From Bacteroidota bacterium (GTDB taxonomy: Bacteria > Bacteroidota > Bacteroidia > Flavobacteriales > Crocinitomicaceae), in assembly GCA_005798205.1 (NCBI GenBank), contig SYKJ01000010.1, forward strand, positions 1 to 6,388: a DNA stretch of 6,388 nucleotides, read 5' to 3'. The translations under genes and the position numbers were made by a program. Under the pieces are notes generated by a model that saw only the letters and a program-made list of their open reading frames with translations, was not told the DNA's origin and did not search any database. Positions 1 through 6,178 of the stretch are shown piece after piece; the first letter of the stretch is position 1; every line of letters begins with the position of its first letter.

Positions 1-1209
1 AAAATGCCAGCTTCTGAGAGGGCAAAATACATCTATCGAATCGCTCGTTTAATGCAAGAGCGTGCTCGCGAGTTTGCAATTATAGAATCCCTTGATTCAG
101 GAAAAACTATTCGTGAATCACGCGATGTTGACATTCCACTCGCTTGTAACCATTTTTTTTACTATGCCGGTTGGGCAGATAAATTAGATTATGCTTTTCC
201 CAATCGAAAAATTGAATCTTTAGGTGTTGCAGGACAAATTATACCTTGGAATTTTCCATTGTTGATGGCAGCTTGGAAAATTGCACCAGCTCTAGCTGCA
301 GGAAACACTGTGGTATTAAAGCCTGCAGAAACAACAAGTTTAACTGCTCTTAAATTAGCAGAAATCATTGAAGAATCTGGATTGCCGCCTGGAGTTGTAA
401 ATATTGTAACTGGCTTTGGAGAAACCGGGGCAGCTATTGTGAATCACCCTGACATCAATAAAATTGCTTTCACAGGATCGACAGCTGTTGGAAAGATAAT
501 TCAAACTGCACTTGCTGGAACATCCAAAAAAGTAACACTTGAATTGGGAGGAAAATCGGCAAATATTATCTTTGAAGACGCTCCAATTGACCAAGCAGTT
601 GAAGGAATTGTAAACGGCATCTTTTTTAATCAAGGTCATGTCTGTTGCGCTGGATCAAGATTATATGTTCAGGAGGGAATTGCTGAAAAAGTGGTGAGAA
701 AATTAAAACACCGCATGGAAAGCTTGTATGTCGGTGATCCCTTGGATAAAAATACAGATATCGGAGCAATAAATTCTAAAGAGCAACTGCAAACCATAGA
801 AAAATACATAAAAATTGGAATTCAGGAAGGGGCAGAAATGTATCAGCCAAAATGTTCATTGCCAAACAAAGGATTTTATTGTCCCCCAACACTTTTTTTA
901 AATGTTGCTCAATCAAGTGTTATCGCTCAGGAAGAAATTTTTGGGCCAGTTCTAACAATTCAAACATTTCGAACTGTTGATGAGGTTATTCAAAAGGCAA
1001 ATAATTCCCCCTTTGGCTTGGCCGCAGGTGTTTGGACAGATAAAGGATCTCGGATATTTAATCTCACAAGTAAATTGCGCGCCGGAGTGATTTGGGCTAA
1101 TTGTTATAATAAATTTGATCCAACATCTCCTTTTGGAGGATACAAAGAAAGTGGGTTTGGAAGAGAGGGCGGATTACACGGATTGAGTGCATACCTTAAA
1201 TTGAGTTAA
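1..1209 (+). CDS. Aldehyde dehydrogenase, catalytic, 5'-truncated by the window edge
   Basis: NAD(P)+-dependent ALDH superfamily enzyme that oxidises an aldehyde to a carboxylate; the substrate cannot be read from the sequence. Numbering from the ATG at position 4, the visible motifs are PWNFP (81-85, oxyanion-hole Asn83), VVLKPAE (103-109, cofactor-binding Lys106), FTGSTAVG (156-163), ELGGKS (general base Glu180), NQGHVCCAGSR (nucleophile Cys214), EIFGP (311-315, ribose-binding Glu311) and FGGYKESGFGRE (377-388). All catalytic residues are present, so the enzyme should be active. The ATG at 4 is not the true start: base 1 is already in frame (Lys codon), and alignment of its YRIA motif with the downstream paralogue shows at least about 65 N-terminal residues are missing. 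The full protein would be about 470-480 residues, normal for the family. The gene ends one base before a second ALDH-like gene, so the two are probably co-transcribed and translationally coupled. His instead of the usual Gln before the Val-Cys of the active site may mark a subfamily. Confidence 0.95.
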   Translation, partial: KMPASERAKYIYRIARLMQERAREFAIIESLDSGKTIRESRDVDIPLACNHFFYYAGWADKLDYAFPNRKIESLGVAGQIIPWNFPLLMAAWKIAPALAAGNTVVLKPAETTSLTALKLAEIIEESGLPPGVVNIVTGFGETGAAIVNHPDINKIAFTGSTAVGKIIQTALAGTSKKVTLELGGKSANIIFEDAPIDQAVEGIVNGIFFNQGHVCCAGSRLYVQEGIAEKVVRKLKHRMESLYVGDPLDKNTDIGAINSKEQLQTIEKYIKIGIQEGAEMYQPKCSLPNKGFYCPPTLFLNVAQSSVIAQEEIFGPVLTIQTFRTVDEVIQKANNSPFGLAAGVWTDKGSRIFNLTSKLRAGVIWANCYNKFDPTSPFGGYKESGFGREGGLHGLSAYLKLS

Positions 1210-1210
1210 G

Positions 1211-2092
1211 ATGAGTAGGATAGAAGTTTTAAAAACATATAAGATTTTTATTGGCGGGAAATTTCCAAGAACCGAATCTGGAAGGTATTATACTCCAAAG
1301 GATTCAAAAGGAAAAGCATTGGCAAATGTATGTTTATCATCCAAAAAAGATGTCCGAAATGCAGTTGTAGCTGCTCGCAAAGCATTTGGTGATTGGTCTG
1401 AGCGCTCAGCGTTTAACCGAGGGCAAATACTGTACCGCATTGCCGAAATGTTGGAAGGAAGGCGTGCTCAATTTATTGAAGAACTAATGAAACAAGGAAG
1501 TTCAAAAGTTGCGGCAATAAATGAGGTAAATATAAGTATAGACAGAATCGTTTATTATGCCGGATGGTGCGATAAATACAACCAAGTAGTAAGTTCCGTG
1601 AATCCTGTAAGTTCCTCTCATTTCAATTTCTCAAGTTTAGAACCTATGGGAATTGTAGGAATAGTTGCTGAACAAAATACTTCTCTCATTGGATTGATAT
1701 CACTTGTTTTACCAGCTATTTGCGGAGGAAATTCGAGTGTGGTTTTGGCATCTGAGAAATTGCCCCTTTGCTCAGTAACTTTTGCTGAAGTTTTACATTC
1801 ATCGGATGTTCCAGCAGGGCTCATAAATATTCTGACTGGGTCTACTGTTGAAATGGCTCCAATACTTGCATCTCATATGGATGTAAATGCTCTTGTAAGT
1901 TCTAATTTAGATGAAAAAATGAATAGGGAATTAGCACTATTTACAGTTCAAAATCTAAAACGCAAATTTGACTATTCTGAAAATTGGATGAAAATAGAAT
2001 CACAGGCCTTGCATTACATCTCCGATCTTCAAGAAATAAAAACTACATGGCACCCAATTGAAAATGTGGGTGGCGCTTTGAGTTCATATTAA
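1211..2092 (+). CDS. ALDH-like pseudoenzyme lacking catalytic residues
   Basis: Protein of 293 residues related to the N-terminal, cofactor-binding part of ALDH. Residues 10-30 resemble an ALDH N-terminus (YKIFIGGKFPRTESGRYY), 111-121 (DRIVYYAGWC) match FFYYAGW of the upstream enzyme, and 144-210 align with its PWNFP-to-VNIVTG region. The oxyanion Asn seems kept (N156), but PWNFP has become AEQNT, the cofactor Lys is Ala (A180) and GSTxxG is lost (229-236). The sequence diverges before the general-base Glu, and no catalytic Cys domain follows. Residues 250-293 are a tail containing KTTWHP (277-282) that I do not recognise as an ALDH motif. The frame is open, begins one base after the preceding stop and shows no frameshift scar, so I infer a maintained non-catalytic partner. 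The layout resembles ALDH16, which fuses a catalytic and a non-catalytic ALDH domain. Alternatives are a truncated decaying paralogue or a structural subunit of unknown role. Confidence 0.85.
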   Translation: MSRIEVLKTYKIFIGGKFPRTESGRYYTPKDSKGKALANVCLSSKKDVRNAVVAARKAFGDWSERSAFNRGQILYRIAEMLEGRRAQFIEELMKQGSSKVAAINEVNISIDRIVYYAGWCDKYNQVVSSVNPVSSSHFNFSSLEPMGIVGIVAEQNTSLIGLISLVLPAICGGNSSVVLASEKLPLCSVTFAEVLHSSDVPAGLINILTGSTVEMAPILASHMDVNALVSSNLDEKMNRELALFTVQNLKRKFDYSENWMKIESQALHYISDLQEIKTTWHPIENVGGALSSY

Positions 2093-2127
2093 TTTCTCGA
2101 GATATTCTTTTTGTAATTAATACACAA

Positions 2128-2158
2128 TTTGTCGTTCAATACTTGTTGTTTATTTTAA
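2128..2158 (+). promoter_or_regulatory. Weak candidate Bacteroidota promoter for the ftsX operon
   Basis: The 114-base gap 2093-2206 is AT-rich and holds no ORF, hairpin terminator or RNA gene that I can see. The best promoter-like arrangement is TTTG at 2128-2131, 19 bases, then TATTTTAA at 2151-2158. The -33 element and spacing fit the Bacteroidota sigma-ABfr pattern (TTTG ... TAnnTTTG), but the -7 element matches only four of six fixed positions. Start of transcription would fall near 2164, giving a leader of about 43 bases. In so AT-rich a stretch this could be chance. Confidence 0.25.
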
Positions 2159-2206
2159 AAATCTTTCAGGGAATACACTTATTTTAGTGACTCATTAAAT
2201 ATAATT

Positions 2207-3082
2207 ATGGATTACAGTAAGAAGGGATTAAAGAACAGTTATGTATCAACAGTAATTGGTATTTCGCTTGTTCTTTTTATGATCGGCTTGGTGATAGGAG
2301 GCCTTCTTGGCTTAAAAAGTGTTGAAAAGCAAGCAAAAGAAAATCTTCAAGGAGATATTTTTTTTAAAGCAGAAATGAATGATGCTGACATAAAACAAGT
2401 TGAACAGCAGCTGAAATCTTGGGAAGAATTTAACGAAGTATATTTTGTGTCTCCTGAAAGAGCCATTCAAGAATTTGGAGGTGATGCTGGAACAGAAAAA
2501 GAAATGCTTTCACTTTTTGATGGTGAAAATCCCTTGCCTGCAACAATTGGTTTTAAACCTAAAGAGGAATTTGCTACAAAAAATGGAATGAAAGAAATTA
2601 AAAGAAAACTGATTTCTAAATTTCCTGATGAGATTGATGAGGTAAATTACGATCAATCAAGTGTAGAAAATGTAAATCTAGGATTCAAGCAATTTGTTTT
2701 TCTTTTCCTCTCTGTTGCGTTGTTGTTAATTATTATTGCTGCAGCAATGATAAATAATACAATTCGTTTATCTCTCTACTCAAAAAGATTTACCATTAAA
2801 ACAATGCAATTAGTTGGAGCTACAAGTGCACACATTAGAAAACCATTCATCATTCTTGCTATTTTGCAAGGTGTCTATTCCGCAATTATCGGACTAGCGC
2901 TTTTATTAAGTGTCTTTTTTGGATTAAATAACCTTCTTGACACAATTGAAATTACCTACACTATCTCAAATTTTATCATCCTACTTATTTCTATTGTTAG
3001 TATTGGAATTTTTATCACCGTATTTTCTACATGGTTTGCATTAAACAAGTATCTTCGTATGAAATTAGACGATTTATATTAG
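2207..3082 (+). CDS. ftsX: Cell division protein FtsX
   Basis: Permease-like inner-membrane subunit of the FtsEX complex, which couples FtsE ATP hydrolysis to control of cell-wall hydrolysis at the septum. The 291 residues show the FtsX topology: short cytoplasmic N-terminus, TM1 (about 14-35), an extracytoplasmic domain (about 37-160), then TM2 (162-183), TM3 (213-239) and TM4 (253-279). The family signature lies just after TM2: NNTIRLSLYSKRF (183-195) followed by IKTMQLVGAT (197-206). The periplasmic part has the usual VYFVSPERAIQEFGG (78-92). Length is normal. The ATG at 2207 puts TM1 at the expected distance; no Shine-Dalgarno is present, as is usual in this phylum. No ftsE lies next to it, unlike the ftsEX pair of many bacteria; in Bacteroidota the ATPase is usually encoded elsewhere. 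It begins a four-gene run, with DUF3098 starting six bases after its stop. Confidence 0.93.
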   Translation: MDYSKKGLKNSYVSTVIGISLVLFMIGLVIGGLLGLKSVEKQAKENLQGDIFFKAEMNDADIKQVEQQLKSWEEFNEVYFVSPERAIQEFGGDAGTEKEMLSLFDGENPLPATIGFKPKEEFATKNGMKEIKRKLISKFPDEIDEVNYDQSSVENVNLGFKQFVFLFLSVALLLIIIAAAMINNTIRLSLYSKRFTIKTMQLVGATSAHIRKPFIILAILQGVYSAIIGLALLLSVFFGLNNLLDTIEITYTISNFIILLISIVSIGIFITVFSTWFALNKYLRMKLDDLY

Positions 3083-3088
3083 AAGAAA

Positions 3089-3397
3089 ATGAAAGATTCA
3101 ATTAAACACTTTGGATTTAATCCTGAAAATTACAAGTTATTGCTCATTGGCTTAGGAGTAAATATCCTTGGTTACATATTAATGATTGGCGGAGGAGCAG
3201 AAAGTCTTGATGAATTCAATGCAGACGAAATTTTTAGCACAACGCGCATAACAGTTGCTCCAATTTTAATTGTACTTGGATATGGAATTATTTTGTATTC
3301 TGTTATGAAGAAAAATAAAAAATCAGAAATACAAATAGAAAACACGAAGCAAAGCGAAATTCCAAATAGTTTAAATAAAAATCCAAAGACAAAATAA
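3089..3397 (+). CDS. DUF3098 small inner-membrane protein
   Basis: Protein of 102 residues of unknown function, assigned to DUF3098 from its pattern. It has a short N-terminus (HFGFNPENYKLLLIG), TM1 (about 15-34) running into LMIGGG (31-36), a short loop, the conserved FNADEIFSTTRITVAPI (43-59), TM2 (about 52-73), and a polar Lys/Asn/Gln-rich tail (74-102) that is probably disordered. With this layout both termini should be cytoplasmic if the Lys-rich tail follows the positive-inside rule. It sits six bases after ftsX and nine before uppP, so the three are almost certainly co-transcribed. The position suggests a role with FtsX or in envelope growth, but nothing in the sequence shows a biochemical activity. 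The ATG is preceded by an A-rich stretch instead of a Shine-Dalgarno. Confidence 0.88.
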   Translation: MKDSIKHFGFNPENYKLLLIGLGVNILGYILMIGGGAESLDEFNADEIFSTTRITVAPILIVLGYGIILYSVMKKNKKSEIQIENTKQSEIPNSLNKNPKTK

Positions 3398-3406
3398 GCT
3401 CGAATA

Positions 3407-4216
3407 ATGACTTTTCTTGATGCAATTATTCTTGCAATCATTGAAGGCTTGACGGAGTTTTTACCTGTTTCTTCAACCGCTCATATGATTTTTGCAAGTG
3501 CAATAAGTCAAAATGAAAAAGAGGAGTTTGTAAAAATGTTTCAAGTTTCCATCCAATTTGGCGCTATCCTATCTGTGGTTTTTCTCTTCTGGAAGAAATT
3601 TTTCGACTTTAAATCCTACCAATTTTATATCAAACTTGGATTAGCTGTTATTCCTGCTTTGGTTTTAGGGAAATTATTTGATGATAAAATAGAAGCCATT
3701 CTTGAAAAACCAATTCCCATAGCACTAGTTTTAATTCTTGGAGGTATTATTCTGGTTTTTATTGATCGCGTTTTTAAAAATACACACATTGATAAAGAGG
3801 AAAAAGTCACAGTTAAAAAAGCAATTATTATTGGGTTTTGGCAATGCTTGGCAATGATGCCGGGAACCAGTCGCTCTGCTGCATCTATTATTGGAGGAAT
3901 GCAACAAGGATTGACACGTAAAATGGCAGCAGAATTTAGCTTTCTTTTAGCAGTACCGACAATGCTTGCTGTAACTACCTATTCTATTTTTTTAAAAGAC
4001 TGGAAATACAAAGGTCTTGAACAAAAAGGGTACGAAATGATTGTTTCAAGCAATCAAAATATTCTAATTTTTATTTTAGGAAATACGATTGCTTTTTTTG
4101 TAGCTGCCTTTGCTATTAAATTTTTTATTGGCTTTCTTGAAAAATATGGCTTTAAAATTTGGGGTTATTACCGCATTGTTTTAGGGCTTATTTTATTATT
4201 TTATTTTTCGCTATAA
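3407..4216 (+). CDS. uppP: Undecaprenyl-diphosphate phosphatase (UppP/BacA)
   Basis: Polytopic inner-membrane enzyme that removes a phosphate from undecaprenyl diphosphate, returning the lipid carrier used for peptidoglycan and other envelope polymers; the family also confers bacitracin tolerance. Length is 269 residues, as usual. Both catalytic motifs are visible: EGLTEFLPVSSTAH (13-26), carrying Glu13, Glu17 and His26 (equivalent to Glu17, Glu21 and His30 of the E. coli enzyme), and MPGTSRSAAS (151-160) with the catalytic Ser-Arg pair 155-156. Hydrophobic helices cover most of the rest, ending with YYRIVLGLILLFYF near the C-terminus. Two motif glycines are alanine here: STAH for the common STGH, and SRSAAS for SRSGAT. 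The second change is common in Bacteroidota as far as I know; the first seems less so. Its stop codon overlaps the truB start (TAATG). Confidence 0.95.
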   Translation: MTFLDAIILAIIEGLTEFLPVSSTAHMIFASAISQNEKEEFVKMFQVSIQFGAILSVVFLFWKKFFDFKSYQFYIKLGLAVIPALVLGKLFDDKIEAILEKPIPIALVLILGGIILVFIDRVFKNTHIDKEEKVTVKKAIIIGFWQCLAMMPGTSRSAASIIGGMQQGLTRKMAAEFSFLLAVPTMLAVTTYSIFLKDWKYKGLEQKGYEMIVSSNQNILIFILGNTIAFFVAAFAIKFFIGFLEKYGFKIWGYYRIVLGLILLFYFSL

Positions 4217-4902
4217 TGGATTTTTTAGCCGGTGAAATCCTTTTGGTAGATAAACCGTTAAAATGGACTTCTTTCGATGTAGTAAATAAAATTCGTTGGA
4301 ATCTTAAGCAAAAATTAAAAGTTAAAAATATAAAAGTAGGTCACGCTGGGACCCTTGATCCTTTAGCAAGTGGATTATTAATTATTTGCACTGGAAAAAA
4401 CACCAAACTTATTGAAGGCCTAAGCGCTACTAAAAAAACCTACACAGGAACTTTTCTACTTGGGAAAACAACAGCTTCATACGATTTAGAAACTCCTTAT
4501 TTGGAGCAATTTGAAACTGATCACATAAGCGAAGAAATGATTGAAGAAGTGAGACGCTCATTTCTTGGAGTTCAACTACAAACTCCACCAATTTATTCTG
4601 CAAAGCAAATTGACGGAAAACGGGCATATGAATATGCAAGAGCTGGAAAAGTTGTAGAAATGAAGCAAAATCAAATAGAAATTCAATCATTTCAAATTGA
4701 CACGAAAAATTTTCCGGAAATTGAAGTCGAAATTGAATGCTCAAAAGGCACTTATATTCGTTCCATTGCTCACGATTTTGGGAAGAAATTAAAAAGCGGA
4801 GCAACACTTATTGCTCTTCGCAGAACACATTCAGGTGATTTTTCAATCGAAAATGCCAAAACTGTTGACGAATGGATTAATATCCTTAGTGATTCAGAAT
4901 AA
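4216..4902 (+). CDS. truB: tRNA pseudouridine-55 synthase TruB
   Basis: Cytoplasmic enzyme that isomerises U55 in the T-loop of tRNAs to pseudouridine. From the ATG at 4216 it has 228 residues: GEILLVDKPLKWTSFDVV (6-23), the catalytic motif GHAGTLDPLASG (42-53) with nucleophile Asp48, QTPPIYSAKQIDGKRAYEYA (122-141), CSKGTYIRSIAHD (175-187) and LRRTHSGDF (201-209). The usual C-terminal PUA-type extension of longer TruB proteins (about 300 residues) is absent; compact forms of this size are normal in Bacteroidota. I chose 4216 because GEILL-DKP then lies at the usual distance from the N-terminus and the ATG shares one base with the uppP stop. A TTG further upstream (4159) would add 19 residues inside uppP. 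The overlap implies translational coupling. It ends 54 bases before tRNA-Leu, itself a TruB-type substrate. Confidence 0.95.
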   Translation: MDFLAGEILLVDKPLKWTSFDVVNKIRWNLKQKLKVKNIKVGHAGTLDPLASGLLIICTGKNTKLIEGLSATKKTYTGTFLLGKTTASYDLETPYLEQFETDHISEEMIEEVRRSFLGVQLQTPPIYSAKQIDGKRAYEYARAGKVVEMKQNQIEIQSFQIDTKNFPEIEVEIECSKGTYIRSIAHDFGKKLKSGATLIALRRTHSGDFSIENAKTVDEWINILSDSE

Positions 4903-4928
4903 TTTACTATTTATTTTGAAAAAAATAA

Positions 4929-4936
4929 TATCTTTG
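4929..4936 (+). promoter_or_regulatory. Promoter -7 element for tRNA-Leu
   Basis: TATCTTTG is an exact match to the Bacteroidota -7 consensus TAnnTTTG and ends 20 bases before the mature tRNA. Transcription would start at about 4942 and leave a short 5' leader for RNase P. The -33 element is poor: TTTA at 4903-4906 is 22 bases upstream, and the better TTTTG at 4914-4918 is too close (10 bases). The element lies between truB and the tRNA, so the tRNA can be transcribed separately from the ftsX operon. Confidence 0.6.
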
Positions 4937-4956
4937 ACGCCCGTTGGTATCTAATT

Positions 4957-5038
4957 GCCCCGGTGGCGGAACTGGTAGACGCGCTGGATTCAAAATCCTG
5001 TTCTTTCGGGAGTGCCGGTTCGATTCCGGCCCGGGGTA
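4957..5038 (+). tRNA. tRNA-Leu (anticodon CAA)
   Basis: Class II tRNA of 82 nt that reads the Leu codon UUG. The acceptor stem pairs GCCCCGG (4957-4963) with CCGGGGT (5031-5037), including a G1-U72 wobble, with discriminator A73 at 5038. The D arm has a 3-bp stem (4966-4968/4980-4982) and the GG of the loop. The anticodon loop TTCAAAA (4989-4995) gives CAA at 4991-4993. The long variable arm (5001-5013) pairs around a TTCG tetraloop (5005-5008), as expected for Leu. The T arm is GCCGG/CCGGC with loop TTCGATT (5019-5025); U55, the TruB target, is at 5020. The CCA end is not encoded (ACT follows), so it must be added after transcription. The second base pair of the anticodon stem (4985/4999) is a U-U mismatch. 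Confidence 0.97.
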
Positions 5039-5040
5039 CT

Positions 5041-5068
5041 AAACCTCAGAGAAATCTGGGGTTTTTTT
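5041..5068 (+). terminator. Intrinsic terminator after tRNA-Leu
   Basis: A 10-bp hairpin (5041-5050 with 5055-5064, one G-U pair) closed by a GAAA tetraloop, with a run of seven T residues (5062-5068) that begins in the 3' arm. It starts two bases after the tRNA discriminator, so the primary transcript would have almost no 3' trailer beyond the hairpin. It should separate the tRNA, and any read-through from the truB operon, from mtnA. Confidence 0.9.
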
Positions 5069-5075
5069 ATCTTTG
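5068..5075 (+). promoter_or_regulatory. Promoter -7 element for mtnA, overlapping the terminator T-tract
   Basis: The octamer TATCTTTG, identical to the one before tRNA-Leu, begins on the last T of the terminator. It ends 16 bases before the mtnA ATG at 5092. A start of transcription near 5081 would leave a leader of only about 11 bases, acceptable in a phylum that does not depend on Shine-Dalgarno. No TTTG-type -33 element is visible, because the hairpin occupies that position, so promoter strength is uncertain. Confidence 0.5.
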
Positions 5076-5091
5076 TAATTCAAAATTAAAA

Positions 5092-6177
5092 ATGGCAAAA
5101 AAATTTCGAACCATTTGGACAACTGAAGATGGTTTTGTAGAAGTAATTGATCAGCGAGAATTGCCGCATAAATTAATTGATGTAAAGCTACAAACATACA
5201 AGGATGCGGAAAATGCGATAAAAAATATGACCGTTCGGGGTGCGCCTTTAATTGGTGCGACGGCTGCCTATGGAATTTATTTAGCTGCTCGCGAAATGCT
5301 AGAAAAAAAACTTCCCCTAAAATTTTTGGAAGATGCATTTTCTGACCTTAGGGCCTCCCGACCTACTGCAATAAATCTGTTTTGGGCTTTAGATAGAATG
5401 AAATCTGTGATCGATAAATCAACTGATTATCTTAAAGATACTATAGAAGAAGCTAATAAAATTGTTGAGGAGGATATTGAGATTTGTCGCATGATTGGTG
5501 TTTACGGACTTCCACTCATTGAAGCGATTTCCAAAAAGAAAAAGGGGGAAGCTGTAAATATTCTTACGCATTGTAATGCCGGAATGTTGGGTTGTATCGA
5601 ATGGGGAACCGTTACCTCACCAATTTATCAAGCGAAGGCAAGAGGGATAAAAATACATGTTTGGGTGGATGAAACACGACCAAGAAATCAAGGTTCAAAT
5701 CTAACCGCTTTTGAATTAACTAAAAATGGCGTTGAGCATAGCTTAATCGTAGACAACACCGGAGGACATCTCATGCAACATGGTCTTGTAGATATTGTTC
5801 TTGTTGGTACTGATCGCACAACTAGAAATGGTGATGTTGCAAATAAAATTGGTACTTACTTGAAAGCTCTTGCTGCAAAAGATAACAAAATTCCTTTTTA
5901 TGTGGCGCTTCCTTCCACGACTTTAGATATGAGCATTCGAAATGGATTGACAGAAATTCCAATTGAAGAACGAGACCAAAATGAAGTCCGCTATATTCAA
6001 GGAAAAACAAGTGAAGGAAAAATAGAAGAAATTTTAATTTGCCCTGAAACAACCCAAGCAAAAAACTACGGGTTTGATGTAACGCCCGCTCGACTTATTA
6101 CTGGATTAATTACTGAAAGAGGCGTGTGTGATGCTAATGAAAAAGGAATTCTACAGCTTTTTCCAGAATATTTTTAA
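5092..6177 (+). CDS. mtnA: S-methyl-5-thioribose-1-phosphate isomerase
   Basis: Cytoplasmic aldose-ketose isomerase of the methionine salvage pathway, converting 5-methylthioribose 1-phosphate to 5-methylthioribulose 1-phosphate; it belongs to the eIF2B-alpha/MtnA fold family. The 361 residues have the usual length. Visible motifs are MTVRGAPLIGATAAYG (46-61, phosphate/substrate binding), RPTAINLFWALDRM (90-103), LTHCNAG (158-164) with catalytic Cys161, VDETRPRNQGSNLTAFEL (192-209), and DRTTRNGDVANKIGTY (241-256) with catalytic Asp241. Thr240 replaces the Ala of the more usual GADRI. The start is the ATG giving MAKKFRTIW; the frame is open further upstream to a GTG at 4963, but that lies inside the tRNA and terminator. 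No other methionine-salvage gene is in the window, so the substrate assignment rests on family membership; related isomerases act on other sugar 1-phosphates, but Cys and Asp are both kept here. It ends one base from a convergent gene. Confidence 0.93.
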   Translation: MAKKFRTIWTTEDGFVEVIDQRELPHKLIDVKLQTYKDAENAIKNMTVRGAPLIGATAAYGIYLAAREMLEKKLPLKFLEDAFSDLRASRPTAINLFWALDRMKSVIDKSTDYLKDTIEEANKIVEEDIEICRMIGVYGLPLIEAISKKKKGEAVNILTHCNAGMLGCIEWGTVTSPIYQAKARGIKIHVWVDETRPRNQGSNLTAFELTKNGVEHSLIVDNTGGHLMQHGLVDIVLVGTDRTTRNGDVANKIGTYLKALAAKDNKIPFYVALPSTTLDMSIRNGLTEIPIEERDQNEVRYIQGKTSEGKIEEILICPETTQAKNYGFDVTPARLITGLITERGVCDANEKGILQLFPEYF

Positions 6178-6178
6178 A

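Noticed and set aside
4..6. ATG at position 4 as the real start of the first ALDH
   Set aside because: The reading frame is open to base 1, and conserved N-terminal ALDH sequence of about 65 residues or more would be missing; it is an internal Met.
355..639. Minus-strand open frame within the first ALDH, and similar frames at 1618-1824, 3172-3441, 3625-3810, 4430-4807, 5039-5338 and 5822-6061
   Set aside because: All lie opposite strongly supported genes, resemble no family, and are typical antisense shadows.
1211..2092. Pseudo-ALDH as a simple pseudogene
   Set aside because: The frame is open through 293 codons with no internal stop or visible frameshift, the start is tightly spaced to the upstream gene, and the losses fall at catalytic residues and not at random. 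Decay is not fully excluded.
2095..2102. Palindrome TCTCGAGA as an operator or terminator after the pseudo-ALDH
   Set aside because: Only eight bases, no loop, no T-tract and no second copy nearby.
4159..4215. Upstream TTG start extending truB by 19 residues
   Set aside because: The extension lies inside the uppP end, reads as unrelated sequence and displaces the GEILL-DKP N-terminus; the ATG at 4216 overlapping the uppP stop is a better start.
4911..4928. 7-bp hairpin with a GAAA loop after truB as a terminator
   Set aside because: The stem is made only of A-T pairs and no T-tract follows, so it is unlikely to terminate; it fits chance in AT-rich DNA.
4963..5091. Upstream start extending mtnA by 43 residues
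   Set aside because: The extra codons are the tRNA-Leu and its terminator read in frame; family similarity begins at the ATG at 5092.
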